Shown here in pieces: positions 17,636 to 25,503 of a DNA stretch of 51,589 nt (position 1 is its first letter; the number at the start of each line of letters is the position of its first letter). This DNA is from Terriglobia bacterium (GTDB taxonomy: Bacteria > Acidobacteriota > Terriglobia > JAJPHL01), in NCBI GenBank assembly GCA_021325275.1, contig JAJPHL010000052.1, positions 1-51,589 of the forward strand, in the 5' to 3' direction. The translations under genes were made by a program, and so were the position numbers. Below the pieces are notes generated by a model. It was not told the origin of the DNA and ran no database searches. It saw only the letters and a list, made by a program, of their open reading frames with translations.

Positions 17636-17961
17636 ACTTCCAGGAATACCGCGCCGTCCTCCACCGACAGCGCAACGCCCGCGGATTTCGCCGCTTCCTG
17701 CAACGCGGCGTCGAGCATGACCACGGGATCGGGGCTTACGTCCAGGCGCCGCATCAAGCCTTCGCCCTTGCGATCACCCACCGTCAGCATAATCTTCAGG
17801 CCGCGACGCTTGGCGCGCACTTGCGTGCCGTCTTCGAGCTTCGCGTTCATCGGCTTGAGATAGGCGTCCACGTAATGCACACCGATGCCGGACTTGTCGC
17901 CGGTTTGCGCGGGAAGTTTTTCGGTGGCCGCCGCGTTCATGTCGCAGAGTTTCATCTTCAT
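17632..17961 (-). CDS. Small unknown protein at the end of the corrinoid methyl-transfer operon
   Basis: A 109-residue protein I do not recognise. The start at 17961 overlaps the stop of the homocysteine methyltransferase gene (ATGA), so it is translated as part of that operon; a longer frame starting at 18036 lies inside that gene and is unlikely. Visible features are a basic central segment (VRAKRRGLKIMLTVGDRKGEG) and an acidic C-terminal half (SPDPVVMLDAALQEAAKSAG). No signal peptide or membrane helix is seen. Position suggests a role in methyl transfer or corrinoid handling, but that is context only. Its end overlaps the VapC-like toxin gene tail to tail. Confidence 0.7.
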   Translation of the reverse strand: MKMKLCDMNAAATEKLPAQTGDKSGIGVHYVDAYLKPMNAKLEDGTQVRAKRRGLKIMLTVGDRKGEGLMRRLDVSPDPVVMLDAALQEAAKSAGVALSVEDGAVFLEV

Positions 17962-18884
17962 GCTTTCGGTACCAGTGTAAAACTGTCGATCGCCGCGCGG
18001 AACGCACGGATGTGATCGGGCGTCGAGCCGCAGCACGCACCGATAATGTTCGCACCCGCCTCGAGCAACGCCCTGACGCCCTGCACCATTTCCTCCGGCG
18101 TTTCGTCGTACACAACTTTCATGTTGATCAGCTTCGGCTGACCCGCGTTCGGCTGCGCCATCACCGGCAGCTTGGTGACTTTCTTGTAGCGCTCCACGGC
18201 CTGGCGCGCGCGTTCCATGTCCATGCGCGTACCGCAGTTCAGCGCCACGATGTCAGCGCCGTTTTCTTCCATGAAGAGCGCGGCGCGCTCAGGGTCGATA
18301 CCCATCATCGTGCGAAACGTCTCGCCGTCGTGCGTCACATCATACGCCATCGACCCGATGATGCACGGCGCGCCGGCGCGCTTCGCTGCTTCCAAACCAA
18401 GCTGCAATTCCTCAAGTGCCGTTTGCGTTTCGATGATGATCGCGTCCGCGCCCGCATCCACCAGCGCCCCCGCCTGCTCGTTGAACGCATCACGAACTTG
18501 GCTGGAGGTGAACTCGCCGTACGGTTCCATCAATCCGCCAAACGGACCAATGTCGCCGATTACGTAACCGGATCGATCGCCGAACGCCTGTCGCGCGATT
18601 TCCACGGCGGCGCGATTGATTTCCACAACCTTGTCGGCGTTGCCGTGACGATTCAGCATCAGCCGCGAGCCGCCGAACGTGTTGGTGATGATGCAATCGG
18701 AGCCCGCTTGCACGTAACGCCGCTGGATCGCCAGCACGCGATCCGGCTCCGAGAGATTCCACTGCTCCCCGCAGCCGCCGGACTCGAGTCCCGCCAGCAT
18801 GAGTTGCGTGCCCATCGCGCCATCGCACAACAAAGGGCGTTCGCGGCAGGCGTCCTGCAATCGAACTTGTGGTCTACTGTTCAT
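17958..18884 (-). CDS. Zinc-dependent homocysteine S-methyltransferase (MetH N-terminal type)
   Basis: Probably moves a methyl group from the cobalt of the operon's corrinoid protein onto homocysteine, giving methionine. The 308-residue protein is a single homocysteine-binding barrel: CDGAMGTQLMLAGL (about 20-33), TNTFGGSR, and the three zinc cysteines Cys217 (ALNCGT) and Cys284/Cys285 (GACCGSTPDHI). It lacks the folate, cobalamin and activation modules of full MetH, which here are replaced by separate genes of the operon. Its start overlaps the preceding gene by 11 bases and its stop overlaps the next by four. Alternative: an S-methylmethionine-dependent enzyme, less likely in this setting. 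Confidence 0.88.
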   Translation of the reverse strand: MNSRPQVRLQDACRERPLLCDGAMGTQLMLAGLESGGCGEQWNLSEPDRVLAIQRRYVQAGSDCIITNTFGGSRLMLNRHGNADKVVEINRAAVEIARQAFGDRSGYVIGDIGPFGGLMEPYGEFTSSQVRDAFNEQAGALVDAGADAIIIETQTALEELQLGLEAAKRAGAPCIIGSMAYDVTHDGETFRTMMGIDPERAALFMEENGADIVALNCGTRMDMERARQAVERYKKVTKLPVMAQPNAGQPKLINMKVVYDETPEEMVQGVRALLEAGANIIGACCGSTPDHIRAFRAAIDSFTLVPKA

Positions 18885-20085
18885 TCGCTAGAGCGTAGTG
18901 AATTGTTTCGAGCACTAATCCCCATTTGTGTTTTCGACTATCTTCATCGCAGTAGCAACCCGGCGCAAACGTGGATCGCTGCCAGCTTAGCACTTCATCC
19001 AAACGCTTGCCGACAAGCGGATGATCCTGCGCGATCGCCGCCATCAAGTGGTCGCGGCGATCAATGTAGGCGCACATATACGTGTGACCCGTATCGCCCG
19101 GCGCGGGCGCACATTGCTGCTCGCGAATCGGATACCCCTGATCGCGCGGTCCAAGTTTCACGCGATACAAGAATCTCAGCGGACGTCCCATGTTGGTACA
19201 CGTGGTGCCTTCGTATACGAACATCGCGTCGGTGGTTCCGTCATCGCGACGCTCCAACGTCAAGCGCTCCCCGACCCAGCGGCGCAACGCTTTCGTGTTG
19301 ACGTTGTATTTGGCGTTTGGATCGAGAGCGTTCGACTCCGCAGGCTCCTCCGCCGCGGTTTCCATCCAACGCGCGTATGGCGCGCGGCGATATTGGCACG
19401 GCGAATACGAACAACTTTCACAAGGCATCAATTCCGTCAGCGGACGCATGCGATCGACATTTCGCGTGACGCCGAACGCCGCGAGCAGCGACTTTTTCGG
19501 GCGCAGCGCGCCGGAGTCAAGCGCTTCCACTCGGGAGGCGAGTTCATGATGGCCGCCGCGAATCAACTCGAGCAGGCGCGCTTGCTCGGCGATGTCCCAT
19601 CCGACATAGCCGGGGCTATCGTGCGGCAGCACCGCCATGCCGCGATCTTCTGCCCACGCACAGAGTCGCGCGCCGGTGGTGGTGACAAGATGCTCGACGA
19701 CCGCAGATCCGTACATTTCGAGGAAAAAATATTCGTCCGGTTTTTCTTCCAGCCAAAGTTGCTGGGTGCGTTCTTCCAATTCCGGTCCCGCGCTGATTGC
19801 CGCGATCACCACGGCGTGACCGCCCGAGAGTTCCAGGGTCTTGCGCAAGCGTTCGCCGTGAAACATCGTGCCGCCGAGTTCGACGCCGTCGGTGCCGGCG
19901 CGAGGATTCTCGATCGTTCGCGCATACACCCACGGACGCCCGTTCGTCGCGTACCAATCGCGCGCCGCGCCGGCTAGCTCGCGGGCGCGATCCTGCAGAG
20001 CGTGGCCGCGCGGATATCCGAGCAGACGCAGATATTCGGCGTCGGCAACGGCGATCGACGGTGCGGTGTCGGCGATCTCGATCAT
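18874..20085 (-). CDS. MetH-activation-domain-like protein with cysteine-rich C-terminal extension
   Basis: A 403-residue protein. Its first half resembles the activation domain of cobalamin-dependent methionine synthase: YPRGHALQDRARELA, GSAVVEHLVTTTGARLC (126-142) and SPGYVGW (157-163), the counterpart of the family's SPGYPGW. Cysteines 222, 225 and 230 (PCESCSYSPCQYR) resemble the CxxCxxxxC motif that ends similar proteins in corrinoid methyltransferase clusters. The remaining 170 residues, with further cysteines (GTTCTNMG, APGCYCDED), are unfamiliar. It probably helps reactivate oxidised cob(II)alamin, perhaps binding a metal centre. It starts within the reactivase stop (ATGA). Confidence 0.78.
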   Translation of the reverse strand: MIEIADTAPSIAVADAEYLRLLGYPRGHALQDRARELAGAARDWYATNGRPWVYARTIENPRAGTDGVELGGTMFHGERLRKTLELSGGHAVVIAAISAGPELEERTQQLWLEEKPDEYFFLEMYGSAVVEHLVTTTGARLCAWAEDRGMAVLPHDSPGYVGWDIAEQARLLELIRGGHHELASRVEALDSGALRPKKSLLAAFGVTRNVDRMRPLTELMPCESCSYSPCQYRRAPYARWMETAAEEPAESNALDPNAKYNVNTKALRRWVGERLTLERRDDGTTDAMFVYEGTTCTNMGRPLRFLYRVKLGPRDQGYPIREQQCAPAPGDTGHTYMCAYIDRRDHLMAAIAQDHPLVGKRLDEVLSWQRSTFAPGCYCDEDSRKHKWGLVLETIHYALANEQ

Positions 20086-21650
20086 GCGGCGGTAGCTCCG
20101 TGGAATGAATGGAGCGGCTTGAACTGGCAGCCCTCCACGAAAAAGTCGAAGAAATTCGGGTGCGTTTCCAAGCGGCAGTGTTCCACGCGCTTCACCATCT
20201 CTTCAAGTTCGCGCCGTTTCGCCTGGGAAAGCAGCGCCATCGACGCGCCTTCAATCGCCATGTTTCCCGCAGCGACGAATTTCGCCTCCGGCAAATCGGG
20301 AATCAGTCCGATTCGCCTTGCGGCCTCGACACGCATGTGCTGGCCGAATCCGCCGGCGAGGTAGAACAGGTCCACGTCTTCAAAATCGAGTCCGAATTGA
20401 TGGAAGACCGCCTGCAATCCGGCGGCGTTAGCGCCTTTGGCTTGCGCGAGTTCGTTCACGTCGCTTTCGGTGAAGAAGATTTCGTGCTTACAGTCGATAT
20501 CGAAGCGCGCGTTTCCGTCGGTGAAGCGCCCCATCTCGTTCATCAGCCCGGTGCGGAGCAGTTCGCTGAGCAAATCGATCAATCCCGAGCCCGCGATTCC
20601 CGCCGGCGCGGCATTTCCGATTACGTCAACGTGAAACTGGTTGCAGTCAAGCCGCACGCCCTCGATCGCGCCGTCCAGCGCGGGCATTCCGCATGAAATC
20701 GCGCCGCCTTCAAAGGCGGGACCCGCGGGGCACGACGCCGCGAGAATCCGGTGACGATTTCCCACGATCAACTCCGTGTTCGTGCCCAGGTCCATGATCG
20801 CGATCATGCGATCTTCGTGCGCCAGATCGCCCGCCAACATGCACGCCGCGGCGTCGGCGCCCACATGTCCGCTGATGACCGGCGCGCCGTAGACGCGCGC
20901 ATCGGGATCGATCGGCAGCAGGCAGTGACGGCCGGTGTCGAAAAGACTCGTGGTCGAGCGCTTCCCTGCTTCCATCTCCAGTTCGGTGATCGAGCGATAG
21001 GGGCTCTGCCCGATCGTGTAAACACTCTGCCGGAAAAACAAATCGCGCATCGTCGAATTGCCGACGACCACCATCTCTTTGATCTCGCGCGGATCGACGG
21101 GAAATTCTTCGATGGCGTGCGTGAGATATCCGGCCAGCGTGCGCATCAGCAACCGGCCGGCATGTTCGGTGTCGTATTGAATGCGCGACATCACTTCGCT
21201 GCCGCCGAAACGCTGGGGATTCTCAAACGACGTCGCAGCGACTTGCTCGCCCGTAAATAAATGGAAGAGCCGCAGCACCACGGTGGTGGTGCCCAGGTCC
21301 ATCGCGATACCGTAACCGGTGCGCGGCTCGTGCGCCGGCGAAGCCAGTCGGACGCCGCTTTGCTCGATGCGCATTTGTCCACGGCGCATGGTGTGGCAAC
21401 GAACTTCACCCGCACCCACAACCTGCGTTTGGCACGAGAGGCGGAAACGATCCTTCAAGTGATCTTCCGCCGCGGTGCGAGGCGAAAGGAATTCCATCCC
21501 GGCGGTCACTTCCACCATGCACTCCTTGCACTTTCCTTGCTTGTGGCACGACGTGGGCACGCGCACGCCGAGATTCTCGGCGGCGTCAAAAACCGATTCC
21601 CCGCCGGAAATCGGCGTGGTCAGTCCATTGATTTGCAGAGTAGCAGCCAT
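20082..21650 (-). CDS. Reductive activator of corrinoid proteins (2Fe-2S plus ASKHA ATPase, RACE/RACo type)
   Basis: ATP-driven reducer that restores cob(I)alamin in the methyl carrier. The 522-residue protein opens with a plant-type ferredoxin domain with ligands Cys35, Cys41, Cys44 and Cys73. A linker leads to an ASKHA ATPase core with DLGTTT (118-123), a second phosphate motif in MDLGTNTELIVG, and AGGFGQHM near the C-terminus (the DUF4445-type region). This order is that of RACE proteins such as RACo. Its ATG follows the corrinoid protein stop with no gap. Its presence means the operon runs a true cobalt redox cycle rather than merely binding B12. Confidence 0.92.
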   Translation of the reverse strand: MAATLQINGLTTPISGGESVFDAAENLGVRVPTSCHKQGKCKECMVEVTAGMEFLSPRTAAEDHLKDRFRLSCQTQVVGAGEVRCHTMRRGQMRIEQSGVRLASPAHEPRTGYGIAMDLGTTTVVLRLFHLFTGEQVAATSFENPQRFGGSEVMSRIQYDTEHAGRLLMRTLAGYLTHAIEEFPVDPREIKEMVVVGNSTMRDLFFRQSVYTIGQSPYRSITELEMEAGKRSTTSLFDTGRHCLLPIDPDARVYGAPVISGHVGADAAACMLAGDLAHEDRMIAIMDLGTNTELIVGNRHRILAASCPAGPAFEGGAISCGMPALDGAIEGVRLDCNQFHVDVIGNAAPAGIAGSGLIDLLSELLRTGLMNEMGRFTDGNARFDIDCKHEIFFTESDVNELAQAKGANAAGLQAVFHQFGLDFEDVDLFYLAGGFGQHMRVEAARRIGLIPDLPEAKFVAAGNMAIEGASMALLSQAKRRELEEMVKRVEHCRLETHPNFFDFFVEGCQFKPLHSFHGATAA

Positions 21651-22292
21651 CTAGCTCGAAGATTTCGCCAGGCGCAGGAAAAGATCGACGGCAGCCGACG
21701 CGTTTTGACCGTATCCGTCCGCGCCGATTTCATCGGCGTACATTTGGCTGATCGGCGCGCCGCCGACAGCCATCTTGATGTGCGTGAGTCCCGCTTTTTC
21801 GAATCCGTCGATCACCACTTTCATGTACGTCATGGTGGTGGTGAGCAGCGCGCTCATGCCGATAATCGTGGGATTGCATTTGGCGGCGGCGGCCATGAAT
21901 TTGTCCACGCTTTGATCCACGCCGATGTCGTGGACTTCGAAACCGGCGCCTTCCGCCATCATCAACACCAGATTCTTGCCGATATCGTGAAGATCGCCGC
22001 GCACGGTTCCCATCAGCAGCACGCCGACCGGCTTATCCGCGGCGTGAGCGGTCAGCAACGGCTTCAGCACGGCCATGCCGGCTTTCATCGCGCGCGCCGC
22101 GATCAAGACTTCCGGCACATACACCACGTTGTATTTGAAATCCTCGCCCACCACGCTCATGCCGGCGATCAGGCCTTCCTGCAAAACTTCCTGCACGGAT
22201 CGCCCTTCGGCGAGCGCTTCTTTGGTCATGCGCTCCACGTCGGCGGCCTTGCCTTCGTAGAGACATTGATTCATGAGGGCGTAATCGACCAT
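21651..22292 (-). CDS. Methyltransferase cognate corrinoid protein (MtaC/MtbC type)
   Basis: The 213-residue methyl carrier. A helical cap (1-85) precedes a Rossmann-like cobalamin domain with the base-off motif GTVRGDLHDIG: Asp100, His102 (lower axial cobalt ligand) and Gly105. SALLTTTM and GGAPIS complete the B12 pocket. AGGAG five bases before the ATG sets the start. It sits between the UroD-like methyltransferase (17 bases upstream) and the reactivase (contiguous). It should accept a methyl group from the former and donate it to the homocysteine methyltransferase. Confidence 0.93.
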   Translation of the reverse strand: MVDYALMNQCLYEGKAADVERMTKEALAEGRSVQEVLQEGLIAGMSVVGEDFKYNVVYVPEVLIAARAMKAGMAVLKPLLTAHAADKPVGVLLMGTVRGDLHDIGKNLVLMMAEGAGFEVHDIGVDQSVDKFMAAAAKCNPTIIGMSALLTTTMTYMKVVIDGFEKAGLTHIKMAVGGAPISQMYADEIGADGYGQNASAAVDLFLRLAKSSS

Positions 22293-22309
22293 TTCTCTCC
22301 TACAACCGG

Positions 22310-23371
22310 CTAGGCGGCAATCACCACGCGCCGCGCGTTGAATTCCGCCAGCGCTTCCTGCATCGCCACCACGTTCTCGCGCGGCATCCCGGGACTCACT
22401 CCGCCGCCCACCGACAGAATGATTCCCTCGCCGCCCGATGCCTCCAACACTTCCAGCGTCGCTTCACGTACTTCCTCGGGCGTTCCGCGCACGGCAATCT
22501 CCAGCGGATTCACATTACCCATCAGACACATTCGATCGCCCACGCGCGCTCTCACTTCACTGATGTGTTTCTGCTTGCCCCAATTCAACACGTGAAATCC
22601 GGCGTCGGGCAAGTGATTCAGGCAGGCGTCGACTTCCGCGTCGTTGTGGTAAATCTTCACCCAATCGGCGGGAAACGCGTCGCAAATGCGCTTCAAGTAG
22701 GGATGCGCGAACTCCAGGTAATGCTCCTCGTTGATGAATCCAACGATGTCGTCGAGGATGAAAATGCCCTCCACCGTGTCGCCCATCACTTTGTGCTGCG
22801 CCTTCAGCCAGTCGATGATCACGCGCGTGCACAAATCGATCAGGCGATGCGCGCCCGCGGGATCTTCCACCAAATCGATCATGAAACGCGTGGTCGACCG
22901 CACGAATCCCGCCGTACAAAGCGGTCCCCGCGACGTCACGATCGGCAAAATGTAGCCGTGATCCAAAATGCGCTGCTTGTGCATGCCGATGCGATGCAGC
23001 GTGAGCGCGGCGAAGCCGTCGGCTTCCACTTCGTAATCGGGAAACTCATCGATGTCCTCAATGCGCTGCAGCGTGTGATACTCGCTCGGCGTGTTGTCCT
23101 GCCAAAACTTGATCTTCGCGCCCAACACGCTCGGCTCGGCGGCCATTCCGTACTCCATCCACCACGACGGAACGAAGATGATGTCGGGATATTCCCGCAT
23201 GATCTTCAAGTTCGAGTTGAACCAAAGCTCCGGATCGAGGAAATAGTCGAGGTGCTTGATGCCGAGATAGCCGGGAATCCACGGGCTATCGATGATCATG
23301 GCCATCGGAACTTTCTCGAGTTTCTCCCGCCGCGCGGCGCGCTTAAATGTCTCCCACTGTTCCGGACGCAT
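22310..23371 (-). CDS. UroD/MtaA-superfamily corrinoid methyltransferase, substrate unknown
   Basis: First gene of the corrinoid operon and probably the substrate-specific methyltransferase I. The 353-residue barrel shows the UroD-superfamily ending (GNVNPLEIAVRGTPEEVREA, then GEGIILSVGGGVSPG). Thiol-methylating members such as MtaA/MtbA bind zinc through an HxC motif and a later Cys in a GCG-like loop. Here these regions read KIYHNDAE (His242, no Cys) and SVGGGVSPG (Gly instead of Cys). The zinc-thiol site is therefore missing, which fits a methyl-donor demethylase rather than an acceptor thiol enzyme. AAGGTGAG precedes the ATG. Context points to a methoxylated sugar acid, possibly 4-O-methylglucuronate. 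Confidence 0.85.
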   Translation of the reverse strand: MRPEQWETFKRAARREKLEKVPMAMIIDSPWIPGYLGIKHLDYFLDPELWFNSNLKIMREYPDIIFVPSWWMEYGMAAEPSVLGAKIKFWQDNTPSEYHTLQRIEDIDEFPDYEVEADGFAALTLHRIGMHKQRILDHGYILPIVTSRGPLCTAGFVRSTTRFMIDLVEDPAGAHRLIDLCTRVIIDWLKAQHKVMGDTVEGIFILDDIVGFINEEHYLEFAHPYLKRICDAFPADWVKIYHNDAEVDACLNHLPDAGFHVLNWGKQKHISEVRARVGDRMCLMGNVNPLEIAVRGTPEEVREATLEVLEASGGEGIILSVGGGVSPGMPRENVVAMQEALAEFNARRVVIAA

Positions 23372-23453
23372 CGACCCGACTCACCTTTCTGCTACCATTA
23401 AGTGCTTTGTCTTGTGGCGAAACCGGGCTTGCGGAACCCAGCCCGCCGATATT

Positions 23454-23468
23454 GTTGTATCATACAAC
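23454..23468. promoter_or_regulatory. GntR-type operator between the corrinoid operon and the uronate genes
   Basis: GTTGTAT-C-ATACAAC is a perfect 7+1+7 palindrome in the 103-base divergent gap. Its shape matches operators of FadR-subfamily GntR regulators, which commonly control uronate and sugar-acid genes. It overlaps a likely -10 (TATCAT, 23458-23463) that ends 11 bases before the ATG at 23475, so a bound protein would block that promoter. It could also affect the opposite operon, whose start is at 23371. Confidence 0.65.
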
Positions 23469-23474
23469 TAAATC

Positions 23475-24728
23475 ATGCAAAGTGCCAGAATTAGGGACAT
23501 CCGGGCAACAACGGTCACTGTACCATTGCTGGCCCCTTTGCGTCACGCCAACGGATGCCATTGGGGACGCTTCGTGCGCACCATCGTGGAAGTGGAGACG
23601 GACGACGGCGCGATTGGTCTTGGAGAAATGGGCGGCGGCGGAGAGTCGGCCGAGGCCGTTTTTCGCGCGATGAAATCGTATTTGTTGGGACATGAAGTCG
23701 CGCGGCTTGAGGAAATGCGCTTCCTGATCGCGAATCCCACGGCGAGTCTGTACAACAATCGGACACAGGTGCTGGCGGCGCTCGAATTCGCGTGCCTCGA
23801 CATTTTGGGTCAACGCTGGGGCGTACCCGTGTGCGACATTTTGGGCGGGCGCCTGCGCGATCGCGTGCCGTTCGCGGCGTATTGCTTTTTTCGCTATCCC
23901 GATCCGCGGACCGGCGCCGGTGAAGTTCGCACGGTCGATCAAGTGGTGGCGAACGCGGTCGCGTTGAAGAAGGATTACGGATTTACCAGTTTCAAAATGA
24001 AAGCCGGCGTCTTCCATCCCGACTGGGAATTGGAAGCGTATCGGGCTTTGGCGGCTGCGGTGCCCGGATGCAATGTACGATTCGATCCCAACGGCGCGTG
24101 GTCGACCGAACAAGCGATCCGCTTCGGCCAGGCCATCGAAGGATTGCGCAACGATTACCTCGAAGACCCTGTATACGGACTGGCCGGCATGCGCCGCGTG
24201 CGGGAATTCGTCCGCGTGCCGCTGGCGACGAACACGGTAGTCGTGAACTTCGAGCAACTCGCGGCGAATGCGCTCGACACGGCGTGCGATGTGATCCTGC
24301 TCGACACCACTTTTTGGGGCGGCATTCGGGCATGCGTGAAAGCGGCGGGCGTTTGCGAAACGTTTCAGTTAGGCGTGGCCGTGCACTCGTCGGGCGAACT
24401 TGGAATTCAGTTGGCGACGATGTTGCATCTGGGCGCGGTGATCCCGAATCTCTCCTTCGCTGCCGACGCGCACTATCATCACTTGACCGACGACATCATC
24501 GAAGGCGGATTGCTTCCCTACGAAAGCGGATCAATCGCCGTGCCGACCGGGCCGGGTCTCGGAGTGCGTTTGAATCGCGAGAAGTTGCGCGAGTACGCGG
24601 AGCTCTACAAGCGCCTCGGCGGTTATCCGTACGACCAAGATCCCGCGCGTCCGGGCTGGACGCCGCTCATTCCCAATGACCGCTGGGCCGATCCCTTGGA
24701 TGCGAGCGAAGTGAAAATCCCTTATTGA
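23475..24728 (+). CDS. Enolase-superfamily dehydratase, glucarate dehydratase-like
   Basis: Probably dehydrates an aldarate or aldonate in the cytoplasm. The 417-residue protein keeps the glucarate-dehydratase set: the KxK bases Lys174/Lys176 (SFKMKAG), metal ligands Asp204 (FDPNGAWS), Glu230 (LEDPV) and Asn253 (ATNT), and the Asp277/His304 dyad ([19 protein letters not shown]). Glucarate dehydratase removes the C5 proton and the C4 oxygen, the position that carries the methyl group in 4-O-methylglucuronate. There is no Shine-Dalgarno. A palindromic operator with an embedded -10 lies just upstream. The stop is one base from the SDR start, so genes 23475-28007 form one operon. Confidence 0.87.
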   Translation: MQSARIRDIRATTVTVPLLAPLRHANGCHWGRFVRTIVEVETDDGAIGLGEMGGGGESAEAVFRAMKSYLLGHEVARLEEMRFLIANPTASLYNNRTQVLAALEFACLDILGQRWGVPVCDILGGRLRDRVPFAAYCFFRYPDPRTGAGEVRTVDQVVANAVALKKDYGFTSFKMKAGVFHPDWELEAYRALAAAVPGCNVRFDPNGAWSTEQAIRFGQAIEGLRNDYLEDPVYGLAGMRRVREFVRVPLATNTVVVNFEQLAANALDTACDVILLDTTFWGGIRACVKAAGVCETFQLGVAVHSSGELGIQLATMLHLGAVIPNLSFAADAHYHHLTDDIIEGGLLPYESGSIAVPTGPGLGVRLNREKLREYAELYKRLGGYPYDQDPARPGWTPLIPNDRWADPLDASEVKIPY

Positions 24729-24729
24729 T

Positions 24730-25503
24730 ATGGCAAATCTATTGGACTTATCGGGACGCGTCGCCGTGGTGATCGGCGGAACCTCGGGGCTCGGCCGCGC
24801 GATCGCCTTGGGTCTCGCGGAACATGGCGCGGACGTTGTGCCGACGGGTCGCCGCGTCGCGAACATCGAAGACGCGTGCCGCGAAATTGAAGCGCGCGGC
24901 CGGCGGACGTTCTGTCACTCGACCGATGTGACGTCGCGGGAATCTCTCGACGCCCTGCGCGACGCGGTGGTCGCGCACTTTGGCCACGTGGATATTCTCG
25001 TGAATTCGGCCGGGCACACGTTTAAGCAAGCAACCGTCGAAGTCGGCGACGCGCAATGGCTGGCGCTGTTCGACATCAATCTGAATGGCGCGCTGCGCGC
25101 ATGTCAATCGTTCTACGAGCCGCTAAAGGAAAGCGGTCACGGCCGCGTGATCAACATCGCATCGCTCGGATCGTTTTTGGCGTTCCACGAAGTCGCTGCG
25201 TACTGCGCCGCGAAGGCCGCCCTGATGTCGCTGACCAAAAGCTTGGCGTGCGAGTGGGCACAGGACGGAATTTGCGTGAACGCGCTGGGTCCCGGCGTGT
25301 TTCCCACGGAAATGAATATGAGTTTGATTTCCGGAACGCCGCGCGGTCAGGAATTATTGAAACGCACGCCGATGGGTCGATTCGGCCACGCTGAGGAATT
25401 GGTGGGCGCGGCGGTCTTGTGCGCGAGCGACGGCGCGAGTTTCTTGACGGGTCAATGTATTGTGGTCGACGGCGGATATCTGGCGTCGGGAGTGAATTCA
25501 TGA
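24730..25503 (+). CDS. Classical short-chain dehydrogenase/reductase
   Basis: A 257-residue NAD(P)-dependent oxidoreductase with GGTSGLGRAI (about 16-25), a DV and NSAG motif region, catalytic YCAAK, and a PG-containing C-terminal segment (ALGPGVFPTEMNMSL). The C-terminus VVDGGYLASG is typical of gluconate 5-dehydrogenase-like SDRs. It lies between the glucarate-dehydratase-like gene and the alpha-glucuronidase, overlapping the latter by four bases. It probably interconverts a keto and a hydroxy acid in uronate breakdown. It does not look like the shorter-motif uronate dehydrogenases. Exact substrate unknown. Confidence 0.9.
   Translation: MANLLDLSGRVAVVIGGTSGLGRAIALGLAEHGADVVPTGRRVANIEDACREIEARGRRTFCHSTDVTSRESLDALRDAVVAHFGHVDILVNSAGHTFKQATVEVGDAQWLALFDINLNGALRACQSFYEPLKESGHGRVINIASLGSFLAFHEVAAYCAAKAALMSLTKSLACEWAQDGICVNALGPGVFPTEMNMSLISGTPRGQELLKRTPMGRFGHAEELVGAAVLCASDGASFLTGQCIVVDGGYLASGVNS

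Noticed and set aside
23372-23474. Cobalamin or SAM riboswitch upstream of the corrinoid operon
   Set aside because: The gap is only 103 bases and shows no B12-box or multi-stem SAM aptamer; the palindrome fits a protein operator.
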